A DNA stretch of 5,415 bases from the NCBI GenBank assembly GCA_900553155.1, contig USCM01000141.1, positions 1-5,415 on the forward strand. The letters are read 5' to 3'. A program made the position numbers and the translations under genes. Positions 1 through 5,415 of this stretch are shown piece by piece. Under the pieces are notes generated by a model. The model had not been told where the DNA came from, made no database searches, and worked only from the letters and a program-made list of their open reading frames with translations. The stretch is from an uncultured Prevotella sp. (GTDB lineage Bacteria; Bacteroidota; Bacteroidia; Bacteroidales; Bacteroidaceae). Numbering within the stretch: position 1 is the stretch's first letter; every line of letters begins with the position of its first letter.

Positions 1-83
1 GCTTCTGTGTCTTCTGTGAGTTCTGTGGGAACTACAAAAACAAAGTATCCGATGAACCATAATTAAGAGCAAACAATAAAACA
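1..83. other. Gene boundary with short 9-bp tandem repeat
   Basis: This stretch precedes the permease start. It holds three copies of TTCTGTG at 3-9, 12-18 and 21-27, a 9-bp period, and a small hairpin with arms AGTTC (19-23) and GAACT (29-33) around a TGTGG loop. Two forward frames are open from base 1: one stops at TAA 64-66 (a Ser/Val-rich tail) and one at TAA 60-62 (a Cys-containing tail), so the last ~20 codons of an upstream gene could be here. I recognise neither tail. The repeat also resembles the 'CTCTGTG' dispersed extragenic repeats found in many genomes, which is an inference. The last 20 bases are A-rich, as expected upstream of a Bacteroidetes start codon. No convincing promoter is visible. 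Confidence 0.4.
3..27. repeat. Three-copy 9-bp TTCTGTG tandem repeat
   Basis: TTCTGTG occurs three times at exact 9-base spacing, each copy followed by a different dinucleotide (TC, AG, then GG). The third copy lies partly within the small inverted repeat at 19-33. The array may begin before the window edge. It could encode Ser-Val repeats at the end of an upstream protein, or be part of a REP-like extragenic element; the window cannot decide. Confidence 0.5.
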
Positions 84-1328
84 ATGAACTATAGCAATCT
101 TTTAAAGATAGCCCTACGCGCAATAGCCGCCAACAAGCTACGCTCCTTCCTCACAGCCCTCGGCATCATCATCGGTGTGGCTTCGGTCATCACGATGCTT
201 GCCATCGGTCAGGGTTCGAAGAGGAGCATACAGGCCAACATTGCCGAGATGGGCTCCAACATGATAATGATTAGTCCGGGTGCCGACCGACGCGGACCGG
301 GCGGTGTAAGGCAGGATGCCTCGTCTATGGAGACTCTGAAGATGAACGACTACCAGTCGATTAAGGACGAGTGCAACTTCATCAAGGGCATTAGCCCCAC
401 TGTCAACAGCAGCGGCCAGTGGATTTACGGCAACAACAATGCCCCGTCGTCTATCTACGGCGTCAACCAAGACTACCTGGATATACGCCAGCTGTCGGTA
501 GACGAGGGCGAGATGTTTACCGATGCCGACATCAAGGCGAGTGCCAAGGTGTGCATATTGGGACAGACGGTGGTGGACAACCTCTTCCCCGACGGCTCCG
601 ACCCTGTAGGCAAGGTGGTGCGATTCAACAGCATCCCCTTCCGCGTTGTCGGCGTACTGAAGAAGAAGGGCTACAACTCTATGGGTATGGACCAGGACGA
701 CCTTGTGCTTGCGCCATACACAACGGTTATGAAGCGCATCTTGGCTCAGACCTATCTCGGAGGCATCACCTGCTCGGCTATAACCGAAGACCTTACAAGC
801 AAGGCTATCGACGAGATAACAACCATCCTGCGCCGCAACCATAAACTCAAGGATGCCACCGACACTCAGGCTGCCGATGACGACGACTTCAACATCCGTT
901 CGCAAGAAGAGCTGGCAAGCATGATGAACTCTACTACCGACATGATGACCATATTGCTGGGATGTGTGGCTGGCATTTCGCTCATTGTAGGTGGTATAGG
1001 CATTATGAACATTATGTATGTAAGCGTAACCGAGCGCACACGCGAGATTGGTCTGCGTATGTCGGTAGGTGCTCGTGGTGTCGACATCCTCAACCAGTTT
1101 CTTATCGAGGCTATCCTGCTTAGCGTTACGGGTGGCTTGATAGGTGTGGCATTGGGTGTTGGAGCCTCGTATGCCGTCAAGCTTATAGCCCACTGGCCTA
1201 TCTACATCCAGCCTTGGAGCATAATTATGAGTTTTGCCGTTTGTACATTCACCGGTGTGTTCTTCGGTTGGTATCCAGCCAAGAAGGCTGCACAACTCGA
1301 CCCGATTGAGGCTATAAGATACGAATAG
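84..1328 (+). CDS. MacB/FtsX-type ABC transporter permease
   Basis: This is a complete 414-residue inner-membrane permease of the MacB/LolC/FtsX superfamily. It starts at ATG 84, behind an A-rich leader, and ends at TAG 1326-1328. The layout is the family's: a first membrane helix at about residues 21-42, a large periplasmic MacB_PCD-like domain at about 45-285, then an FtsX domain with helices at about 288-313, 340-366 and 377-399. Family signatures include the LTALGIIIGVAS helix, the TREIGLRMSVGA loop and the C-terminal YPAKKAAQLDPIEAIRYE. The length is normal for stand-alone permeases, in contrast to E. coli-type MacB, where an ATPase is fused at the N-terminus. There is no ATPase domain here, so a separate nucleotide-binding protein must supply energy, and none is in the window. 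In Bacteroidales such permeases usually sit with an ATPase, a MacA/HlyD-like adaptor and a TolC-like protein. The substrate (drug, peptide or lipoprotein) cannot be told. The following genes have their own promoter and are probably functionally separate. Confidence 0.93.
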   Translation: MNYSNLLKIALRAIAANKLRSFLTALGIIIGVASVITMLAIGQGSKRSIQANIAEMGSNMIMISPGADRRGPGGVRQDASSMETLKMNDYQSIKDECNFIKGISPTVNSSGQWIYGNNNAPSSIYGVNQDYLDIRQLSVDEGEMFTDADIKASAKVCILGQTVVDNLFPDGSDPVGKVVRFNSIPFRVVGVLKKKGYNSMGMDQDDLVLAPYTTVMKRILAQTYLGGITCSAITEDLTSKAIDEITTILRRNHKLKDATDTQAADDDDFNIRSQEELASMMNSTTDMMTILLGCVAGISLIVGGIGIMNIMYVSVTERTREIGLRMSVGARGVDILNQFLIEAILLSVTGGLIGVALGVGASYAVKLIAHWPIYIQPWSIIMSFAVCTFTGVFFGWYPAKKAAQLDPIEAIRYE

Positions 1329-1363
1329 CCGAAAAACTTGGATAATAGTAAAAAAAATATCAC

Positions 1364-1397
1364 GTAACGTTATTGTAATTATTACATTTTTCGTAAT
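1364..1397. repeat. Clustered GTAA(T/C) repeats / palindromes over the promoter
   Basis: TAACGTTA (1365-1372) is a perfect 8-bp palindrome. Immediately after it, GTAAT (1375-1379) and ATTAC (1381-1385) form a perfect 5-bp inverted repeat around one central base. GTAAT recurs at 1393-1397 and overlaps the -7 box, and GTAAC lies at 1364-1368. The elements span the -33 to -7 interval, where a repressor or activator could bind. An operator role is inference; A/T-rich DNA yields short palindromes by chance. Confidence 0.35.
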
Positions 1398-1401
1398 TTT
1401 G
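1373..1401 (+). promoter_or_regulatory. Bacteroidetes-type promoter for the fimbrial operon
   Basis: TAATTTTG at 1394-1401 matches the Bacteroidetes -7 consensus TAnnTTTG exactly. A TTG at 1373-1375 lies 18 bases upstream, one or two short of the usual -33 spacing, so the -33 assignment is weaker. Transcription would start at about 1405-1410 and give a leader of about 90 nt before the GTG at 1497. The consensus is established for this phylum; use of this site is inferred. Confidence 0.65.
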
Positions 1402-1420
1402 CAGCGAGAATACTAAAAAC

Positions 1421-1475
1421 ATGGGGGGTAATGGTTTATCCCCCAATGATTTTATATAAACCAAGTCAGAGTTAG
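1421..1475 (+). promoter_or_regulatory. Structured leader: G/C hairpin and two short upstream ORFs
   Basis: TGGGGG (1422-1427) can pair with CCCCCA (1440-1445) across a 12-base loop, and TTTT follows at 1450-1453, giving an attenuator-like arrangement within the predicted mRNA leader. An ATG at 1421 opens a 12-codon ORF that runs through the hairpin and stops at TAA 1457-1459. A second ATG at 1431 opens a 14-codon ORF that stops at TAG 1473-1475. The six-G tract at 1423-1428 lies just inside the first of these. Translation of either ORF or folding of the stem could affect expression of the operon. Neither short ORF is recognised, and coding is unproven. Confidence 0.35.
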
Positions 1476-1496
1476 AAGATACTTTTACAATTATTA

Positions 1497-2693
1497 GTGA
1501 GTTATATTGTAGTAATAATTACATTGATTTCATGCTTCGCACTGGACACGGCTGCTCAGGTTAAAACCACCGACAGCACCTTTGTCCAGAATTCGCGTCC
1601 CATCCAATTTATTGTAAACAGGATAAACGTCAGCGATCAAGACAGAGAGTGGATTACCCATGTCCTCATTCCCCAGCTTGAAGCTTTGGGCGACAGAGGC
1701 ATCGTCCTTGGACGTGCCACAGCATCGCCTGAAGGTCCATACGACAACAACTGTCGTCTGGCCAAGGGTCGTCGTGCCTCTGTGGACAGGCTGCTCGGCA
1801 ACTACGGCATCAGCACAGACCGCATACGCTATGATGTCGTACCCGAGGATTATGCCCTCCTCCGCACGCTGATGCACATCAGTAAGGATGCAAGATTGCA
1901 TGAGGTCGACTCACTTATCAACCATTATGGCTCCAACACCGCCCGCCTTAAGGAGGCGATGAAGCGGTATGACGGCGGCAAGCTATGGCGATACGTGCTA
2001 AAGGAGTATTTCCCTGTGCTGCGTGCCGTGCGCATAATGGCTATAGACAAGCGTAAGCTTTTTGGCTTGGACGACAACAGTATGCTCTCTAAGCCTTTGG
2101 CTATAATGCCGACAACTATCCCCAACGATGTTCAACTCGACATCCCCACTTTTCCTTTCAGCAATTACACCACACTGCCACGCCGCGAACTCTTGAGCGT
2201 TAAGACCAATCTGCTGCTCGACTTTGCCTATATGCCTGGCTACGACCGCTTTTGCCCTATACCCAACGTGGCTATTGAGTATTATCCGCTTCACGGACAC
2301 CTAACCTACGGGGCAAGCTTCGACGGTCCGTGGTGGCAGCATTACGATGAGCACAAGTATTTCCAACTGCGCAACTATCAGCTCCACACCCGCTATTATC
2401 TGCGAAGCGGCGACATACGCGAGCGGGGGTTGGGACAAGGGGCTGCCTTCAAGGGACTCTACTTCAGCCTTTACGCGCACGCGTACCTATATAACATCTG
2501 CTTCGGTGAGAGACGCGGATGGGAGGGCGAAGGTTGGGGCGCCGGCGCCGGCATAGGATATGTTGTGCCGTTGGGACGCTCCGAGCATTGGCGACTGGAG
2601 CTTGGCTTGCAGGCTGGATATCTCCACACGCTCTACCTATCAATGGAAGTGTCCCGTCGACCCCGACACGGACACGGAACAGTATTACTATAA
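1497..2693 (+). CDS. OmpA-like/DUF3575 outer-membrane protein (frame broken near 3' end)
   Basis: The readable frame encodes 398 residues from GTG 1497. An export signal (about residues 1-20, ending TAA-Q) is followed by an OmpA-like domain at about 36-115, with the family-like pattern G72-R-A-T-A-S-P-E-G-P, N85, L88 and R92-R-A-S-V. A linker then leads to a DUF3575 domain from about residue 229 (LSVKTNLLLDFAYMPG, N257-VAIEYYP, later a glycine-rich strand and YLHTLY at 375-380). DUF3575 proteins are predicted outer-membrane beta-rich proteins, often encoded beside Bacteroidales fimbrillin genes. After about residue 380 the sequence becomes an Arg/His-rich tail unlike the family and stops, while the expected C-terminus is found in another frame up to 2817; restored, the protein would have about 439 residues. 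The start is doubtful: the signal has no Lys/Arg before its hydrophobic core, and no in-frame ATG follows the TAG at 1473. A role as outer-membrane partner of the pilus is inferred from context. Confidence 0.82.
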   Translation: MSYIVVIITLISCFALDTAAQVKTTDSTFVQNSRPIQFIVNRINVSDQDREWITHVLIPQLEALGDRGIVLGRATASPEGPYDNNCRLAKGRRASVDRLLGNYGISTDRIRYDVVPEDYALLRTLMHISKDARLHEVDSLINHYGSNTARLKEAMKRYDGGKLWRYVLKEYFPVLRAVRIMAIDKRKLFGLDDNSMLSKPLAIMPTTIPNDVQLDIPTFPFSNYTTLPRRELLSVKTNLLLDFAYMPGYDRFCPIPNVAIEYYPLHGHLTYGASFDGPWWQHYDEHKYFQLRNYQLHTRYYLRSGDIRERGLGQGAAFKGLYFSLYAHAYLYNICFGERRGWEGEGWGAGAGIGYVVPLGRSEHWRLELGLQAGYLHTLYLSMEVSRRPRHGHGTVLL

Positions 2694-2817
2694 ATGGTAC
2701 GGCGATGCCAAGGACTTCCGCAAGAGACAGCATCGCTACTCATGGCTGGGTCCTACCCGACTGGAGATAACGCTAAGTTACGACTTGCTCTATAGACGTA
2801 ACACAAAGAAGAATTAA
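2638..2817 (+). pseudogene. Out-of-frame C-terminal end of the DUF3575 gene
   Basis: About 59 codons plus TAA 2815-2817 lie in the frame one base later than the upstream ORF. They encode an acidic/aromatic stretch (DPDTDTEQYYYKWYGD) and then the DUF3575-type ending YSWLGPTRLEITLSYDLL with a basic tail. This continues naturally from the YLHTLY at 2619-2636, so one base was gained or two were lost somewhere near 2620-2660. The tail ends 2 bases before the next gene's ATG, the spacing expected of an intact operon gene. It may be a real mutation, an assembly error or, less likely, programmed frameshifting; no long homopolymer is present at the junction. Confidence 0.75.
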
Positions 2818-2819
2818 CG

Positions 2820-4013
2820 ATGATTAATAAGATAACAGCTGCATGCCTCGTCATCCTGGGTCTAATGACGACGAGTTGCGAGCGCGAGCCGATGCTTCAT
2901 CTTCATCAAGGTGGTGCCGACGTCGATATACCTATTCCCTCCATCGACCTCAACCTCAAGGTGGTATGGAACTATCTGTTCAAGTACGACGTCGAGTACG
3001 ACTGGCAGGCAGAATGGATATACGGTTGGGACGATACCGACCAGTCTATGTTTGGCTCAATAGGCTATACCGAACCTAAAGCGTTTGAGGTGCGACGCTA
3101 TTTCACCGGCAACACCCAGTACGGCACGCACACGTCGCCCTACAAGCACACCATCAACGGCAACTCTATCTACGCCAGGTACGACTTCGGCTTCTGGGAC
3201 ATCCTTGCATGGAACTATATCGACACCCCAGACGGTGTGCAGAGTGTGCGCATAGACGAGACGTCCACGTACGAATATGTAACGGCATACACCGGACAGA
3301 CCATGAACCCGTCCTCGTACAATGCGCCCAACTTCTCCCACTCGTTCTATCAGCCGGAGGAGCTGTTCTCCAGTTACGAAAAGGGCATCGAAATAAACAA
3401 TAGTCTGGACGGATTCACCTTCGACGAGGAGCGCAACTGCTGGGTACGTACGCTCGAAGCGCAGCTCCAGCCACTTACGTATATCTATTTAGTGCAGGTT
3501 ATTCTGCACCATAACAACCGCAACGGAAGGAGGGTTACCTCCATCGACGGCAACGCCAACCTTAGTGGTATGGCACGCTCCGTCAATGTCAATACGGGCG
3601 TGACCGGAACGGACGCCATCACCGTCAACTTCCATATGCGAATGAAGCGAGACATCGTCGACAAGAAGGGAGAGACGGTGGACGTGATAGGCGGCAAGGC
3701 ACTGACCTTCGGTATGCCTAAGCTCAACCCCTACAAGCTCGACACCCGTTCGTACAAGGAGTCGTTGGAGAAGGTGGCAGAGGCAGATCTCAACAACCGC
3801 CACTATGTTGACGTTAAGATGCAGTTCTACAACGGTAAGGACTCCACCATCGTCTTCGACGTTACCGACCAGGTGCGCCGACTCTATCGCGGTGGCGTCA
3901 TAACCTTGGAGCTTGACATGGACAAGGTGCCCATACCCAACCGCTCTGGTGGTTCGGGCTTTGACGCCGTGGTGGAAGACTTCGAGGAGAAGCAATGGGA
4001 GTTTGATATGTAA
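2820..4013 (+). CDS. DUF5119 domain lipoprotein of a fimbrial locus
   Basis: This is a complete 397-residue protein from ATG 2820 to TAA 4011-4013. The N-terminus is a lipoprotein signal: K4, a hydrophobic core at 5-16, then TTSC with the lipidated Cys at residue 20. The -3 position is Thr rather than the usual Leu/Val, so the lipobox is somewhat loose. The DUF5119 domain occupies roughly residues 42-240. Its hallmarks are an early beta-strand with Trp (LKVVWNYL), an aromatic YDFGFWDILAWN motif at about 119-132, VQSVRIDE at 140-147 and TAYTGQT shortly after. The C-terminal part (about 230-397) is probably a second beta-sandwich and ends in an acidic tail. DUF5119 genes are common beside Mfa1/FimA-like fimbrillins in Bacteroidales. 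By context it may be a pilus anchor or minor subunit, but the family has no firm function that I know of. It starts 2 nt after the restored DUF3575 stop, which implies translational coupling. Confidence 0.87.
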   Translation: MINKITAACLVILGLMTTSCEREPMLHLHQGGADVDIPIPSIDLNLKVVWNYLFKYDVEYDWQAEWIYGWDDTDQSMFGSIGYTEPKAFEVRRYFTGNTQYGTHTSPYKHTINGNSIYARYDFGFWDILAWNYIDTPDGVQSVRIDETSTYEYVTAYTGQTMNPSSYNAPNFSHSFYQPEELFSSYEKGIEINNSLDGFTFDEERNCWVRTLEAQLQPLTYIYLVQVILHHNNRNGRRVTSIDGNANLSGMARSVNVNTGVTGTDAITVNFHMRMKRDIVDKKGETVDVIGGKALTFGMPKLNPYKLDTRSYKESLEKVAEADLNNRHYVDVKMQFYNGKDSTIVFDVTDQVRRLYRGGVITLELDMDKVPIPNRSGGSGFDAVVEDFEEKQWEFDM

Positions 4014-4059
4014 CAACATGTATTCAATATTATATAAATAAAACAAATATTTTAGATTT
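4014..4059 (+). other. A/T-rich spacer before the fimbrillin gene
   Basis: This 46-base gap contains two AATATT hexamers (4026-4031 and 4046-4051) and an A-rich run just before the ATG, a pattern that favours efficient initiation in Bacteroidetes. TATTTTAG at 4048-4055 differs by one base from TAnnTTTG but sits too close to the start codon to be a likely promoter. There is no strong terminator hairpin, so co-transcription with the DUF5119 gene is the simplest reading. Confidence 0.5.
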
Positions 4060-5415
4060 ATGAACAAGTATTTTCTTTTAGCCGCTTCAGCCTTGGCTCT
4101 CGCCAGCTGCTCAAGCGACGACTTCCTCGGAGAGAATCCAGGAAACGTACAAAATGCTACAACTGCTATCAACTTTGGTGGTGAGGCAGGTAAGATTACT
4201 CGTGGAACTCAAACAGGTTCTACAGCAGCAACCACTCTTAAAAAACACTTTGTTGTTTTTGGAGATAAGACTAATGTTGAAGGAACAACACAAGCTGTTT
4301 ACGACCACTATGATGTAAAATGGATTGGTGATGAAGCAGCCAATAAAACTCAAACAAACCAGCATGGTTGGGAGTATGTAGGCTATACACCTAATAAAAA
4401 CAGCAGTTTGGCCACAGATGCTAAACAGTCAATCAAGTATTGGGACTACTCTGCTTCTGAGTACAACTTTGCAGCATTCTCTTTAGGTGAATTAACAAAC
4501 GAGACTGACCCTACAGACCCTTACAAGAATCAGCTTAAGTATAACGATGCTACAGGTACTATCGCAGCTGGCAACGTAAAGATTTCACAGATTGAGTCAA
4601 AGGCTTCAAAATATACTGTTGAAGGTGCTGTTGGTGACATCACAAAGCTTTATATCTCTGACCGTATCACAGCAAAACCTAATGGTACAACTCCTGATAT
4701 TGATTATAATAAACCTGTTCAATTCAACTTCCGTGCTCTTAAGACCCTTGTTCGTATGGGTATATTCGAGACTGTTAACGGATATTCTGTTAAGGATGTG
4801 AAGTTCTATAGTTCAACTAACACAACAAGTGCAACTGCAACAGGAACTCCAGGCTTGTACTCTGAGAATAATACAATACCAGCAGGCAATGGTACTGCAA
4901 CTATAACATTTGGAACAAGCACTACTGATGGAAGCTATAATAAAGCTTTGGTAAAATGGACTTCTACAACAAATACTAAAGACATTACTTTTGGTAACCT
5001 CAAGCTAAAAGATGCAGAATCAAAAGAAGCAGCTGGAAAAAACTACCTTGGCCGTACATCTGCAGACGCCTCATTACCAGAAGATTACAATACTGTAATT
5101 CCAAGTGCAGAAATTGGTAAACTTACTTTGAAGGTTGACTACACTTTGGTTTCTACTGATGGTAGTAAAGAGGAGATTAAAGTAACTGGCGCTACTGCTG
5201 TAGTTCCTGCAGAATATACAAAGTGGCAGCCTAACTACTCTTACACTTACATCTTCAAGATTTCTGATAAGACTAATGGTTCTACAGGTGATCCAACCAA
5301 ACCAGGTCTCTATCCTATTGTATTCGATGCTGTAGTAACAGAAACAGAAAATGGTATCCAGAACACTATAACCACTGAAGAAACTCCTTCTATCACTACT
5401 TATGCAAAGGGTAAT
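4060..5415 (+). CDS. Fimbrillin family (Mfa1/FimA-like) major pilin precursor, 3' truncated
   Basis: An ORF from ATG 4060 stays open to the window edge: 452 codons without a stop, so the C-terminus is missing. It encodes a Bacteroidales fimbrillin, the subunit of type V pili. A short lipoprotein signal ends in LASC (Cys17, the only cysteine), followed by SSDDF, which resembles the acidic surface-export signal of Bacteroidetes lipoproteins. In P. gingivalis, FimA and Mfa1 are cut by an arginine-specific protease after an Arg at about 46-49; here KITR ends at Arg48 in the same position. Family motifs are IKYWDYSASEYNF (125-137), RALKTLVRMGIFE (225-237), PAEYTKWQPNYSYTYIFKI (383-401) and ITTYAKG (445-451). 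A Ser/Thr-rich stretch at about 251-264 is probably a variable loop. Base composition is much more A/T-rich than in the three upstream genes, and all five Arg codons are CGT, which suggests high expression. Whether it is a major shaft or a minor subunit cannot be settled without the rest of the locus. Confidence 0.9.
   Translation, partial: MNKYFLLAASALALASCSSDDFLGENPGNVQNATTAINFGGEAGKITRGTQTGSTAATTLKKHFVVFGDKTNVEGTTQAVYDHYDVKWIGDEAANKTQTNQHGWEYVGYTPNKNSSLATDAKQSIKYWDYSASEYNFAAFSLGELTNETDPTDPYKNQLKYNDATGTIAAGNVKISQIESKASKYTVEGAVGDITKLYISDRITAKPNGTTPDIDYNKPVQFNFRALKTLVRMGIFETVNGYSVKDVKFYSSTNTTSATATGTPGLYSENNTIPAGNGTATITFGTSTTDGSYNKALVKWTSTTNTKDITFGNLKLKDAESKEAAGKNYLGRTSADASLPEDYNTVIPSAEIGKLTLKVDYTLVSTDGSKEEIKVTGATAVVPAEYTKWQPNYSYTYIFKISDKTNGSTGDPTKPGLYPIVFDAVVTETENGIQNTITTEETPSITTYAKGN

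Larger units (their letters stand above)
1329..1496 (+). other. Intergenic regulatory interval before the fimbrial genes
   Basis: This 168-base A/T-rich gap separates the permease stop from the DUF3575 gene. Going downstream it holds an A-run, a cluster of GTAA(T/C) repeats, a promoter, a G/C hairpin and two tiny upstream ORFs. I see no convincing intrinsic terminator directly after the permease gene, so some read-through is possible. The concentration of signals suggests that the downstream pilus operon starts here. Confidence 0.65.

Noticed and set aside
138..1295. Long minus-strand ORF (385 codons) opposite the permease
   Set aside because: It lies entirely antisense to a clear MacB/FtsX permease; its translation is His/Val/Arg-rich with no recognisable domain, and G/C-rich codon use on the sense strand explains it.
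2538..2552. Perfect G/C palindrome GGCGCCGGCGCC
   Set aside because: It lies inside the DUF3575 coding region and encodes a Gly-Ala repeat in a glycine-rich beta strand; codon choice is enough to explain it.
2665..2676. GACACG tandem duplication near the frameshift
   Set aside because: A 6-bp unit keeps the reading frame (Asp-Thr twice), so it cannot itself cause the frameshift.
4026..4051. AATATT inverted repeat as a terminator before the fimbrillin gene
   Set aside because: The stem would be six A/T pairs with a 14-base loop and no following T-run, too weak for an intrinsic terminator.
4048..4055. TATTTTAG as a fimbrillin-specific promoter -7 box
   Set aside because: It has one mismatch to TAnnTTTG and lies only about 5 bases from the start codon, leaving no room for a normal transcription start.
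3489..4172. Minus-strand ORF (227 codons) across the DUF5119/fimbrillin junction
   Set aside because: It overlaps the 3' half of the DUF5119 gene, the spacer and the fimbrillin signal sequence in antisense, and has no recognisable features.
4592..4801. Small + strand ORF (69 codons) inside the fimbrillin gene
   Set aside because: It is out of frame within a well-supported fimbrillin reading frame and has no independent evidence.

Overview
The window looks like chromosomal DNA from a Bacteroidales bacterium, most likely Prevotella or a close relative. The reasons are a TAnnTTTG-type -7 promoter element, A/T-rich start regions without Shine-Dalgarno sequences, 'SC' lipoprotein signals, and a gene set (DUF3575, DUF5119, fimbrillin) that is characteristic of this order. 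All recognisable genes are on the + strand.

Layout: (1) Bases 1-83 are a gene boundary with a three-copy 9-bp TTCTGTG repeat and a small hairpin. They are either the very end of an unseen upstream gene or a dispersed extragenic repeat. (2) Bases 84-1328 encode a complete MacB/FtsX-type ABC transporter permease whose ATPase is not in the window. (3) Bases 1329-1496 are a regulatory interval with a good Bacteroidetes promoter, clustered GTAA(T/C) repeats, a G/C hairpin in the leader and two tiny upstream ORFs. (4) Bases 1497-2817 encode an OmpA-like/DUF3575 outer-membrane protein that is frameshifted near its 3' end. The readable frame stops at 2693, but the family's C-terminus continues in another frame to 2817. 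(5) Bases 2820-4013 encode a DUF5119 lipoprotein starting 2 nt after the restored DUF3575 stop. (6) From 4060 to the window edge there is an open, truncated gene (452 codons visible) for a fimbrillin-family (Mfa1/FimA-like, type V pilus) lipoprotein precursor.

Genes 4-6 read as one adhesion/pilus operon. A surface lipoprotein fimbrillin is exported, probably trimmed after Arg48 and polymerised. The DUF5119 lipoprotein is probably an accessory or anchor component, and the DUF3575/OmpA-like protein is probably an outer-membrane partner. The permease gene ahead of the promoter is probably unrelated.

The best second-look items are the DUF3575 frameshift and its likely polar effect on the DUF5119 gene, the odd charge-free GTG-started signal peptide of the same gene, the structured promoter and leader, and the sharp change in base composition and codon use at the fimbrillin gene. 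I do not see a clearly new system. This is a recognisable pilus locus with unusual details.
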